Assembly: GCF_011682045.1 (NCBI RefSeq)
Contig: NZ_VVIW01000001.1
Location: forward strand, 124,001-188,000
DNA: 64,000 nt
Source: Massilia aquatica
GTDB lineage: Bacteria; Pseudomonadota; Gammaproteobacteria; Burkholderiales; Burkholderiaceae_D
Direction: 5' to 3'
Shown here: piece by piece, positions 46,192-54,321 of the stretch
Position numbering within the stretch: position 1 is the first letter of the stretch
How the letters are laid out: each line of letters begins with the position of its first letter
Made by a program: the position numbers and the translations under genes
Notes under the pieces: model-generated
The model's input: only the letters and a program-made list of their open reading frames with translations
Told to the model about the DNA's origin: nothing
Database searches by the model: none

Positions 46192-46746
46192 ATGATCGAC
46201 CGGCTCGGACCATTGGCAGCGCAACAACTGACGGCGGCGCAGCGGGCGGCGGCGCAGGCGGTCATCGATGGCCCGAGGGGCGCGCTGGTCGGCCCGTTCG
46301 TGCCGCTGCTGCGCAGTCCGGAGCTGATGGAGTGCGCGCAGCGCATGGGCGAATACCTGCGCTATCGCAGCGCGATCGGCACGCGCCTGTCGGAAATCGC
46401 CATCCTGGTCACGGCGCGCGAGTGGGACCAGCAGGTGGAGTGGGCGATCCATGCGCCGATTGCCGGGCGCAGCGGGATCGCGCCGGACGTCATCGACGCC
46501 ATTGCCCAGCGCCGCAAGTCACCCGCGCTGCAGGCCGATGAAGCGGTGGTGTTCGATTTCTGCGTGGAGCTGCACCGCAGCAAGCGGGTGAGCGACGCGA
46601 CCTATGCGCATGCGCTGGCGCTGTTCGGCGAACAAGGGGTGGTCGATTTGATGGGGATCAATGGCTATTACACTTTTTTGGCGATGGTGATGAACGCGGC
46701 GCAGACGCCGGCGCCGGCATCGACGGCAGCGCCCTTGCCGGTGTAG
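46192..46746 (+). CDS. Carboxymuconolactone decarboxylase-family protein
   Basis: 184 residues. CMD/AhpD-like helical fold: GALVGPFVPLLRSPELMECAQRMGEYLRYRS and the family segment LSEIAILVTAREWDQQVEWAIH. The usual CxxC of AhpD is missing, so a peroxidase reductase role is unlikely; decarboxylase or unknown role. AGGGGAAG precedes ATG 46192. Divergent from the aminotransferase across the palindrome. Confidence 0.88.
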   Translation: MIDRLGPLAAQQLTAAQRAAAQAVIDGPRGALVGPFVPLLRSPELMECAQRMGEYLRYRSAIGTRLSEIAILVTAREWDQQVEWAIHAPIAGRSGIAPDVIDAIAQRRKSPALQADEAVVFDFCVELHRSKRVSDATYAHALALFGEQGVVDLMGINGYYTFLAMVMNAAQTPAPASTAAPLPV

Positions 46747-46922
46747 GGCCCGGGCAGGCCGGCGGCGCAACTAGTCCGGGATTGAACGCGATTGGATGAG
46801 CATGAGTGCATGAATGGTCGCTGAAATTTTCCACGCGCGTTTCTTCGACTGGCAAGCAGCGTCCGCCGTGGGGACGCGCCGTAGCCAGGCTGCAACGGCA
46901 GTCGAAGCGGGCAACACCATTT

Positions 46923-47174
46923 TCAGGTGCCGTCGTCGGCCAGTTCCCGCATCACTGCCGGGGAAAATGTCGATTCGCCGAACAGGGCTTTTTGCTGCTC
47001 AAAATTTAGAGGTTGGCCGGTCAGGGTCAGGCGAATTCTTCCGTTCACAGGAAGGATTTCGCGCTCGTCAGGAATCGCGGCGGCGGCTGTTTTCTTTCGC
47101 AAGGCCGCCGAAGCACGCTTGTATGTAGCGAGCTCATCAGCTTGCTGTTTACCCGGTGTCTTCATCGTGTTCAC
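46923..47174 (-). CDS. Small hypothetical protein
   Basis: Possible 83-residue basic-acidic protein (MNTMKTPGKQQADELATYKR start). GTG at 47174 or ATG at 47165; neither has a ribosome-binding site, so it may not be real. No domain recognised. It lies 46 bp downstream of the 47221 gene on the same strand. The stretch 46747-46922 before it shows nothing that I can support. Confidence 0.35.
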   Translation of the reverse strand: MNTMKTPGKQQADELATYKRASAALRKKTAAAAIPDEREILPVNGRIRLTLTGQPLNFEQQKALFGESTFSPAVMRELADDGT

Positions 47175-47220
47175 TTTAAGTGTCGTTGCAGGAAAATTGC
47201 TTTTGTGTTTGTAAAAGCGG

Positions 47221-47982
47221 CTAACGTGCTGCCAGCGTCTTCCAAATATAGTTTAGCAAAATGGACCATGATGGACTGTTCGCGCGCAAATGGAACTGCA
47301 TTGGCCGCGCGCTACCGTATGTTTTCCACCACGCGGGACAGCACGCCAAGACTTCTTGCACCGTACTCAGGCCGTGCATCGCAGTATCGGGATGCCGGGT
47401 CATTTCCGCCACGTGCACCGGGGCATCGAAACCGAGCTTGGGCCAGACCCAGTAGCCGATCAGCGCGTCCGGATCCCCGGGCTGCAAAGGGCCGTAGCCG
47501 GCGCCGTACAACTGGATATGCGAGAAGCCCAGGCGATACGCCGCGATCGCCATCAAGGCGAACGCCACAGTACAAAACCTGGGCGGGGTGTCGGGAGAGA
47601 GCATCATGCTGCCGATATGCAGGGCATCGCTCCCCACGCCCGGCGTTGGTTCCGAGCGAAACGCAATCACACTGTTCTGCCCACCGCCCTTGATGAATGG
47701 GTTGATGAACTGAACGTTCATGCCCGGTGGTGCATTGCCATGTTCGTTTACCCGCAAGGCCCATGCAGTCGAGCCGTCCGGAATCATGAAGAGGTGTGCG
47801 CTCTGTTGTTCAGTCAGTTCAAGTTGTTCGCCATCGTGTCGCTCCAGCGTGAAACCATCGAGCCGTTGGCCTCGCCTGTCATACAGTTCGCCCTGGAAGT
47901 AGTCGCGTGCGATGGGATGGGCGAGCAGGAGGGTCTCGATTTTCCTGATATTGTATTCGTCGAACCGTGGCTCGATAATCAT
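47221..47982 (-). CDS. Hypothetical protein with acetyltransferase-like tail
   Basis: 253 residues, family not recognised. The segment FALMAIAAYRLGFSHIQLYGAGYG followed by GYWVWPKLGFDAPV has the helix-strand shape of a GNAT C-terminal half, but no acetyl-CoA loop is evident. Ribosome-binding site AGAGGA stands about 8 nt before ATG 47982, supporting a real gene. It lies in a sparse patch with lower coding density, as found for recently acquired or decaying genes. Confidence 0.6.
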   Translation of the reverse strand: MIIEPRFDEYNIRKIETLLLAHPIARDYFQGELYDRRGQRLDGFTLERHDGEQLELTEQQSAHLFMIPDGSTAWALRVNEHGNAPPGMNVQFINPFIKGGGQNSVIAFRSEPTPGVGSDALHIGSMMLSPDTPPRFCTVAFALMAIAAYRLGFSHIQLYGAGYGPLQPGDPDALIGYWVWPKLGFDAPVHVAEMTRHPDTAMHGLSTVQEVLACCPAWWKTYGSARPMQFHLRANSPSWSILLNYIWKTLAAR

Positions 47983-48376
47983 GATGGTCCTCTGATGTGG
48001 TGTTGATGGACGAGTTCATCAGCGCAAGACCGTAACGCTCGGGTGCGAACGTCAGCGTAGGAAAGCGAGTTCGCGGCAGCGCGGATTGCAGGGATGAGTT
48101 CACCCAGCGTACTCGCCATTGGCGCGGGCGCACAGGGCGCTTTGAAGGAAACCGGCGGTCACTGTATCGTGGTCAATGATTGCCCGATTATTGAAAATTT
48201 CGTCCTGTCATATGGAACTTTCGTCATTCCAGTACCGATACGCCATCATCCGGACCCGGCAGTGCGGCGGTCGGGGATAGTAAAAAAGCGGCGCAGCGGA
48301 GGCGACCGGCAATCGGCGTCGGGAGTGGCACCGGCCGGCGCTGGAGGACTATGGGCAAGCTAAGGAAAAGGGATAA

Positions 48377-48835
48377 ATGAAATTGGATCGTCTTCTGACC
48401 GTCGACGCATATTACGACGGCGCGCTGCTCGGTATCGCGGAGTTCGACGGGGTACCGCACATCTACCAGAATGGCTATATATACGCGCTCGATGACGACG
48501 CGTCGGTGTATTTTCTGTCGCCGATCGGGCCCGAGCTGCTGGCGCTGGTGATGGAAGACTGGGCCATCTGGCGCCGCTATCTTGCGGCGAGCGGAACACC
48601 GGAAGCGGCCGCTGCGCAGCATCCGGCGCTGGCCTGCGATCGCGAGCGGCATGACGCGCTCGAACTGGCCATTGGGGATCGTCTCACGACCGACCCGGAT
48701 AACCGCAAGCGCTTCAAGGCCGATTTCTGGCCGCCGGCAGCGCCAGCCGACCCGGCTGACCTGTGGGACGGCCAGCGCGTACAGTGGACGCCTTGCGAGG
48801 CGCCGGACGCCCTGGAGGACCTGGCGCCTCGTTAA
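48377..48835 (+). CDS. Conserved small hypothetical protein
   Basis: 152 residues; starts KLDRLLTVDAYYDGALLGIA, continues FDGVPHIYQNGYIYALDDD and has MEDWAIWRRYL. I recall this pattern in many bacterial hypothetical proteins, but no function. Strong AAGGAAAAGGG before ATG 48377. The gap 47983-48376 (394 bp) contains an open frame at 48095-48363 that lacks support; I see nothing else there. Confidence 0.7.
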   Translation: MKLDRLLTVDAYYDGALLGIAEFDGVPHIYQNGYIYALDDDASVYFLSPIGPELLALVMEDWAIWRRYLAASGTPEAAAAQHPALACDRERHDALELAIGDRLTTDPDNRKRFKADFWPPAAPADPADLWDGQRVQWTPCEAPDALEDLAPR

Positions 48836-48885
48836 GCGAACGCATCTTTCGCAGCATCGTCGGGGGGCAGGGCAATCAGGCATCG
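48836..48885 (-). pseudogene. C-terminal remnant of a paralogue of the 49051 gene
   Basis: On the minus strand the frame ending at TAA (48834-48836) reads LPPDDAAKDAFA, aligned with LSPEEAAKEALA at the end of the 49051-49248 protein. At DNA level about 36 of 45 bases match. No upstream part or start remains. The surrounding 48837-49050 has no other gene. Confidence 0.55.
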
Positions 48886-49050
48886 AGTTGGCACGCCGCC
48901 CGTATGCCAGGCGGCGCCTGCTGGATATGGCTCAAGGATTGAGCGGGGATAGGGAACTTATGCGGCCTGCGGTTCGCAGTGGTGCCGTGGAGGGGAACAA
49001 TCAAACGGCCGATGCGTGGCACCGGCCGCGTCAAACAATGAAGCGCCGCT

Positions 49051-49248
49051 TTAAGCGAGCGCTTCCTTCGCAGCTTCTTCCGGGCTCAGTCCATCATAGA
49101 ACTGGTCGGTAAACCACTCGACCTGTTCCTCGATATGGTCCTGCGCCTGCTTCTGGGTTGCGCCGCCGGCCACCAGGAAGCCTTCCACCTCGATGCACCA
49201 GTGAATCAGCGCCAGGGTTTCCTCGTCGAGTTCTTCTTTCTTGGCCAT
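49051..49248 (-). CDS. Small acidic hypothetical protein
   Basis: 65 residues, mostly helical and acidic: KKEELDEETLALIHWCIEVEG, then QDHIEEQVEWFTDQFYDGLSPEEAAKEALA. Function unknown. AAAGAGGTGG before ATG 49248 supports translation. A decayed copy of its C-terminal end lies 200 bp downstream. Confidence 0.72.
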   Translation of the reverse strand: MAKKEELDEETLALIHWCIEVEGFLVAGGATQKQAQDHIEEQVEWFTDQFYDGLSPEEAAKEALA

Positions 49249-49296
49249 GTTGCCACCTCTTTCAGCGTTTGTTGTCCGAGAAAGGATGATAACCGA

Positions 49297-50397
49297 TCAC
49301 TCGCCGAGGTCGGTGACCATGCCCCACTTGGCGAACTCCGGTTCGAACTCCGCCAGGGTCAGCTGGCCGACGCTGGTATGCGCTCCAACCGCCTCCAAGG
49401 TGCCCGCAGCCAGGCGACGCGCCAGCAGCACCGCCGCCATGCACGGAATTTCCGGCCCGTGGTCGTTGTCGGCCGCGATATGCCAGGCGCGCTGCGCTGG
49501 CGCGCCGGCCGCGTCCACGCCCTGCACGCGCACCACCATCCCGCCCAGCGCCGAGCCGAGGAAATTGAGCCCGTCGGCGGCGCGGTTGAGCAGGCCGGCA
49601 AAGCGTTCCGGATGGCGCACCAGTCCGAAGCGGCGCAGGCCCGCCAGCGCCGCCATGCCGCGCTGGCTGATGCCGGTTTCCAGCGCGGCGCGGAACATCA
49701 CCGTCCGCACGCCCGCATAGTGGGCCGGAAACAGTTCCAGGTCGGGAATATCGCACAGCGACGCCAGGCGCGGGCGCAGGCGCGCGTAGGCCACCGTGAC
49801 CGGCGCCGCCCAGCCCAGCTGGGTGGTCCAGCGCCCGTCCTGCCAGACCTGGATCGGCGCGCCGCAATAGCTCAGCACGGCGGACATGGTCGCCACCCCG
49901 CGCGGCGCGGTCTGGGCCGGGGCGATGCACATCTCGATCGAGTCAATGCTGCGCCAGAGCGCCGTGAGATGGTCGACCACGGCCGAGGACATGGCCGGCA
50001 CGCTGCTCGCGCCCGTGATCGCCACGCGTTGCTGCTGGCGGAAGGCAGCGTCCAGCGCGGCTGGAAAGTCGCACACGAAGCGGCGTCCGTCGGCCAGGTC
50101 GATGTAATGCGCGCCGGCCGCGGCCGTGGCCAGGGCGGTGCCGTAATCCTGCTGCTGGAACGGGCCGGCGGTATGGATCACGAGCTCGGCGCCGAGGGCG
50201 CGCAGCGCTTGGGTCAGTTGGGGATCGTGGATGTCGATGCGGGCGGCGGTGGCGCCGTGTCCGCAGGCGCGGGCCAGGGCGCTGGCCTTGTCCAGGTCGC
50301 GCCCGGCGACGATCAGTTCGATGCCCGGGCTGGGCGCCAGGGCACGGCAGATGCGGGCCCCGAAGTTACCGTATCCGCCGAGAACGACCGTTTTCAT
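49297..50397 (-). CDS. Saccharopine dehydrogenase-family NAD(P)-binding protein
   Basis: 366 residues. Rossmann motif VVLGGYGNFGARICRAL at the N-terminus, then HTAGPFQQQDY and GAHYIDLADGRRFV, typical of saccharopine-dehydrogenase-like/trans-acting enoyl reductase proteins. Substrate unknown. ATG 50397 is directly followed by the Rossmann strand, so the start is secure. Confidence 0.85.
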   Translation of the reverse strand: MKTVVLGGYGNFGARICRALAPSPGIELIVAGRDLDKASALARACGHGATAARIDIHDPQLTQALRALGAELVIHTAGPFQQQDYGTALATAAAGAHYIDLADGRRFVCDFPAALDAAFRQQQRVAITGASSVPAMSSAVVDHLTALWRSIDSIEMCIAPAQTAPRGVATMSAVLSYCGAPIQVWQDGRWTTQLGWAAPVTVAYARLRPRLASLCDIPDLELFPAHYAGVRTVMFRAALETGISQRGMAALAGLRRFGLVRHPERFAGLLNRAADGLNFLGSALGGMVVRVQGVDAAGAPAQRAWHIAADNDHGPEIPCMAAVLLARRLAAGTLEAVGAHTSVGQLTLAEFEPEFAKWGMVTDLGE

Positions 50398-50407
50398 GCT
50401 GGGTGGA

Positions 50408-50674
50408 TCAGGCTGCGAGGGCCTTGGCCAGCAATTCGGCGACGACGTCGTTGAGGTCGGCGTCGCGTTCCTTGGCCAGGGTTTGCAGTTGCAGCACCAG
50501 GTCGCTGTTGAGCTTGACGGCGAAGGGAACCAGGCCGAGTGCCTGGTCGCGCTTGCGCTGTTCGCGGCGGTCGACGACGGCGTTGTCGGCGTTGCCGAAG
50601 CCGGCTGCGCCAGGGGCGACCATCTTGCCCATCAATTTTTTGGCGTCACTCTTTGCCATGCCGGTTTTTTTCAT
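50408..50674 (-). CDS. Small protein with ribbon-helix-helix-like segment
   Basis: 88 residues. The C-terminal part, VPFAVKLNSDLVLQLQTLAKERDADLNDVVAELLAKAL, has a strand-helix-helix pattern of RHH DNA-binding proteins; the N-terminus is Lys-rich. Possibly a regulator, but no partner gene is evident. The stop is 10 bp before the neighbouring dehydrogenase start on the same strand. Confidence 0.6.
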   Translation of the reverse strand: MKKTGMAKSDAKKLMGKMVAPGAAGFGNADNAVVDRREQRKRDQALGLVPFAVKLNSDLVLQLQTLAKERDADLNDVVAELLAKALAA

Positions 50675-50732
50675 TGTCTGCCTTTGCTATCAAAGAACGC
50701 ATTCTACGCTCTCTGGCGGTCGGCGGACGGAA

Positions 50733-50767
50733 GTTGCAAAACCGGGGTCTGTCCCCGGTTTTGCAAC
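50733..50767. repeat. REP-like palindrome, copy 3
   Basis: Identical arms to copies 1 and 2 and loop TCTGT (same orientation as copy 2). It lies 45 kb from the RAYT gene, between the esterase 3' end and the small 50408 gene, where it could also act as a transcript-stabilising hairpin. Confidence 0.92.
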
Positions 50768-50774
50768 TTTTTGA

Positions 50775-51443
50775 TCAGGCGAGGACTTTTTTGAGCCAGG
50801 CGCCGATGTGGTCGATTTCTTCCTGGCACAGCGAATGCTGCATCGGGTAATCGTGCCACTCGACCTGGTAGCCCAGCGCGGCGAGCAAGTCGCGCGAGGC
50901 CACGGCGCGGGAGATCGGAATCACGCCGTCGTGCTGGCCATGCACCTGGAAAATCGGGGTCGCCAGGCTCGCTTCCGAACGCTCGCCGGCCACCTTGTCG
51001 GCCAGCGGCACGTAACCTGACAGGCACATCAGCCCGGCCAGCGTTTCAGGATGGCGCAAGCCGGTCTGCAAGGTCATGGCGCAACCCTGCGAAAAACCGG
51101 CCAGGACGATGCGCGAGGCCGGAATGCCACGCGCTTTTTCGCGCGCGATCAAGGCTTCGACCTGCTGCTGCGACGCGCGCAGGCCGGCTTCGTCTTCGCG
51201 CCGGCCAAGGTCGGCGTGGACGATGTCGTACCACGAGCGCATCACGTAACCATTGTTGATGGTCACCGGCATGGTGTTGGCATTCGGGAACACGAAGCGG
51301 ATGCCGGGCAGGCCGGCCAGATCCAGCTCATTGACCAGCGGCACGAAGTCGTTGCCGTCGGCGCCCAGGCCGTGCATCCAGATGATCGCCACCGTCGGGT
51401 TGGGGGCGGTGAGGACTTCGATGGTTTCTAACAGTTCGCTCAT
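50775..51443 (-). CDS. Carboxylesterase/phospholipase, alpha/beta hydrolase (EstB-like)
   Basis: 222 residues. Alpha/beta hydrolase with WMHGLGADGNDF (oxyanion loop), nucleophile motif GFSQG (about residue 113-117), VHGQHDGVIP (Asp) and the terminal His in MQHSLC. Family of thioesterase/phospholipase-carboxylesterases of broad substrate range. Start overlaps the mog stop (ATGA), so the two are coupled. ATG 51443 chosen over a longer frame to 51503. Confidence 0.92.
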   Translation of the reverse strand: MSELLETIEVLTAPNPTVAIIWMHGLGADGNDFVPLVNELDLAGLPGIRFVFPNANTMPVTINNGYVMRSWYDIVHADLGRREDEAGLRASQQQVEALIAREKARGIPASRIVLAGFSQGCAMTLQTGLRHPETLAGLMCLSGYVPLADKVAGERSEASLATPIFQVHGQHDGVIPISRAVASRDLLAALGYQVEWHDYPMQHSLCQEEIDHIGAWLKKVLA

Positions 51444-52090
51444 GCGTTGTTCTCGGTTGGCGGCGCCGGACGCAGCGCCGATTTCGGCCGGAATGCCTTG
51501 CACACGGCCGGGTTGGTTTCCATATACGGTCCGCCGATCAGGTCGACGCAGTAGGGCACGGCCGCGAAAATGCCGCCGACCAGTTGCTTGCCGTCAGCAT
51601 CTTTAAGACCTTCGAGGGTTTCCTTGATCGCTTTGGGCTGGCCCGGCAGGTTCATCACCAGCGCCGCGTGGCCCTCGATTTCGCGGATCACGGCGGTCTG
51701 GCGCGACAGAATCGCGGTCGGCACGAACTGCAGGCTGATCTGGCGCATCTGCTCGCCGAAACCGGGCATTTCCCTGGTGCCAATGGCGATGGTCGCTTCG
51801 GGCGTGACATCGCGCCGCGCCGGGCCGGTGCCGCCGGTGGTGAGCACCAGGTGGCAGCGCGCCACGTCGACCAGCTCGGCCAGGGTTGCTTCGATCCGCG
51901 CCCGTTCGTCGGGAATCAGGCGCGTTTCAAGCCGATACGGCGTGGCGAGGGCGCTGGCGAGCCAGTCGGCCAGCGCCGGCAAGCCCTTGTCTTCGTACAC
52001 GCCGCCGCTGGCGCGGTCGGAGACCGACACCAGGCCGATCACGAGCTCAACCGCCAGCCCGGGCAGATTACGCGTCGTCGGACTCGTCAT
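51440..52090 (-). CDS. mog: Molybdopterin adenylyltransferase Mog
   Basis: 216 residues. MoaB/Mog fold: VELVIGLVSVSDRASGGVYEDKG, then LVLTTGGTGPARRDVTPEATI (MPT-binding) and MNLPGQPKAIKETLEGL. It adenylates molybdopterin before molybdate insertion. The N-terminal 22 bp overlap the end of darP. The 30-residue Pro/Ala-rich tail at the C-terminus is longer than in E. coli Mog. Confidence 0.94.
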   Translation of the reverse strand: MTSPTTRNLPGLAVELVIGLVSVSDRASGGVYEDKGLPALADWLASALATPYRLETRLIPDERARIEATLAELVDVARCHLVLTTGGTGPARRDVTPEATIAIGTREMPGFGEQMRQISLQFVPTAILSRQTAVIREIEGHAALVMNLPGQPKAIKETLEGLKDADGKQLVGGIFAAVPYCVDLIGGPYMETNPAVCKAFRPKSALRPAPPTENNA

Positions 52091-52688
52091 CGATCGGCTC
52101 GCCGTCTTCGTCCTCGTCCTGGCCGGCCGGCTTGGCGGCGGCCTTGCGCTTCTTGTCGATATCCTTGAGGATCTGGTAGATCTCGCGGTAAGCCTTCGGC
52201 GGCTTGCTCTCGGCTTGTTCCTTGCGCGCGTTGCGGATCAGGGTGCGCAAGTGCTGCACGTCGAGTTCCGGATTTTCTTCGAGCAACACGGTCAGGGCCT
52301 TGTCGTCGGCCAGCAGCTTGTCGCGGCGGCGTTCGAGCGCGTGCAGGGCGGCGGTATCGGCCTTGGACATGCCTTTCCAGCTATCGATGGTGCGCTGGAT
52401 GACGGCCACTTCTTCCTCGTCGAGGGTGCGCATCTTCTTGCCGACGAATTGCATCTGGCGGCGGCGTCCCTCGTGGTTGGTGATCAGCTGGCACGCCAGG
52501 ATGGCGTCGCGCACGTCTTCCGGCATGGGCACGCGCTTGACGCGGTCGCGCGCTTCGGCGACCAGTTCTTCGCCGAGCTTTTGCAGCTCGCTCATCTGGC
52601 GCTTGAGCTCGGACTTGGAAGGGCGTTCGTATTCTTGTTCGAACTCGGAGGATTGGAAGCCGCAGGCGCCCCGGTTTGGATTTGGCAT
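52068..52688 (-). CDS. darP: Ribosome biogenesis protein DarP (YjgA)
   Basis: 206 residues of the DUF615/YjgA family: PSKSELKRQMSELQKLGEELV, a basic-acid mixed helical core, and an acidic tail (DEDEDGEPIDDESDDA). DarP assists late 50S assembly. Divergent with pmbA, an arrangement conserved in many proteobacteria. ATG 52688. Confidence 0.95.
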   Translation of the reverse strand: MPNPNRGACGFQSSEFEQEYERPSKSELKRQMSELQKLGEELVAEARDRVKRVPMPEDVRDAILACQLITNHEGRRRQMQFVGKKMRTLDEEEVAVIQRTIDSWKGMSKADTAALHALERRRDKLLADDKALTVLLEENPELDVQHLRTLIRNARKEQAESKPPKAYREIYQILKDIDKKRKAAAKPAGQDEDEDGEPIDDESDDA

Positions 52689-52780
52689 GATATGGTTCCG
52701 ATAGGCGTAAAGCCGATCAGTGAAAACTGTAAACGACTGCTATCATACCCGTTTAACCGGACAGCCGAAGAAAACCACAC

Positions 52781-54133
52781 ATGAACGACTCCGTCTTTAT
52801 CCACACCCAGGATCAGCTGCAACAGCTGGCGCGCGACGTTTTGGCCTTTGCCAGGGAGATGGGCGGCACCGATGCCGCCGTCGACATCAGCGAGGGAAGC
52901 GGGCTTGCGGTGTCGGTGCGACGTGGCAAAATCGAGACGATCGAGCAAAATAAAGACAAAGGCATGGGCGTGACCGTGTACATCGGTCAAAAACGCGGCA
53001 ATGCCAGCACGTCCGACTTTTCCCCGGCGGCCCTGCGCGCCACCGTCGACGCGGCTTACAACATCGCCCGCTTCACGGCCGACGACGACTGCGCCGGCCT
53101 GGCCGACCCCGACATGCTGGAAACCAAGCCGCGCGACCTGCGCCTGTGCTACCCGTGGATGATCTCGACCGAAGAGGCCGTGGTGCTGGCGCAACGCGCC
53201 GAAGCGGCCGCGTTCGACGTCGACCCGCGCATCACCAACAGCGAAGGCGCCAGCGTGCACGTGCAGCAGTCGCACTTCGTGTCGGCCAATTCGCGCGGTT
53301 TCGCGGGCGGCTATCCGTTTTCACGCCATACCCTGTCGGTGGCGCCGATCGCCGGCAAGGGCAGCAAGATGCAGCGCGACGACTGGTACACCTCGGTGCG
53401 CGACCCGAAAAAAATGGCCCAGCCCGAAGCGGTGGGCCGTTACGCCGCCGAACGCGCGCTGGCGCGCCTGAACGCGCGCACGCTCGATACGCGCACCTGC
53501 CCGGTGCTGTTTGAAGCGCCGCTGGCGGCCGGCCTGCTCGGTTCCTTCGTGCAAGCCACCTCGGGCGGCGCGCTGTACCGCAAGTCGACTTTCCTGCTCG
53601 ATTCGCTGGGGCAATCGGTATTCCCGTCGCATATCCAGATCCTGGAAGACCCGCACGTGATCGGCGGCGTCGGCTCGGCCCCGTTCGATGAAGAAGGCGT
53701 GCGCACCGTGCGCCGCAACGTGGTCAAGGATGGCGTGGTGCAGGGCTATTTCCTGTCGTCGTACTCGGCGCGCAAGCTGGGCATGAAAACCACGGGCAAC
53801 GCGGGCGGGTCGCACAACCTGACCATGAGCTCCACCCAAACCAAGCGCGGCGACGATTTTGCCGGCATGATCAAGAAGATGGGGCGCGGCCTGCTGGTGA
53901 CCGAACTGATGGGCCAGGGCACCAATTACGTGACCGGCGACTATTCGCGCGGCGCCTCCGGTTTCTGGGTCGAGAATGGCGTAATTCAATATCCGGTCGA
54001 AGAAATCACCATCGCCGGCAACATGAAGGATATTTTCCAGCAGATCGTGGCCATCGGCAATGACGTGCTCATCCGTGGCAACAAGCAGACCGGCTCGATC
54101 CTGATCGAAAAGATGGTCGTCGCCGGCGGCTGA
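52781..54133 (+). CDS. pmbA: Metalloprotease PmbA (TldE)
   Basis: 450 residues, TldE/PmbA subunit of the TldD-TldE protease. Family blocks: ITNSEGASVHVQQSHFVSANSRGFAGGY, PVLFEAPLAAGLLGSFVQATSGGALYRKSTFLLD and GTNYVTGDYSRGASGFWVENG. The metalloprotease active site lies in TldD; TldE forms the heterodimer that trims the leader of some RiPPs such as microcin B17. TldD is not in this window. ATG at 52781 near the divergent darP. Confidence 0.96.
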   Translation: MNDSVFIHTQDQLQQLARDVLAFAREMGGTDAAVDISEGSGLAVSVRRGKIETIEQNKDKGMGVTVYIGQKRGNASTSDFSPAALRATVDAAYNIARFTADDDCAGLADPDMLETKPRDLRLCYPWMISTEEAVVLAQRAEAAAFDVDPRITNSEGASVHVQQSHFVSANSRGFAGGYPFSRHTLSVAPIAGKGSKMQRDDWYTSVRDPKKMAQPEAVGRYAAERALARLNARTLDTRTCPVLFEAPLAAGLLGSFVQATSGGALYRKSTFLLDSLGQSVFPSHIQILEDPHVIGGVGSAPFDEEGVRTVRRNVVKDGVVQGYFLSSYSARKLGMKTTGNAGGSHNLTMSSTQTKRGDDFAGMIKKMGRGLLVTELMGQGTNYVTGDYSRGASGFWVENGVIQYPVEEITIAGNMKDIFQQIVAIGNDVLIRGNKQTGSILIEKMVVAGG

Positions 54134-54229
54134 CCGGCCTTGTTGTTCGCGCGTGGGCCGCAGTGCCCACGCCTTACCCCTTACGCATCCCGCGCTTTGC
54201 CCTGTAAGACTCCTGTAAGATAAATTACG

Positions 54230-54258
54230 TTGCATGCTTGCCTAGACGCAAATACACT
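54230..54258 (+). promoter_or_regulatory. Candidate promoter of the first TRAP binding protein gene
   Basis: -35 TTGCAT (54230-54235), 17-bp spacer, -10 TACACT (54253-54258), 64 bp before the ATG at 54322. The 54134-54321 gap holds nothing else I can support. Confidence 0.45.
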
Positions 54259-54321
54259 AGCCCAGGCACCATGACACTGGTGGTATTTCCGTGACGTAAA
54301 CCCTTCAGGAGACACAGACAT

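Noticed and set aside
48095-48363. 89-codon open frame in the gap before the 48377 gene
   Set aside because: No ribosome-binding site, no recognisable domain, and its second half is a low-complexity Arg/Gly/Ala stretch typical of chance frames in GC-rich DNA.
52781-54133. PmbA as the protease of the RiPP locus
   Set aside because: TldD/E can process RiPP leaders, but pmbA is 28 kb away, next to darP as in most proteobacteria, so a dedicated role is not supported here.
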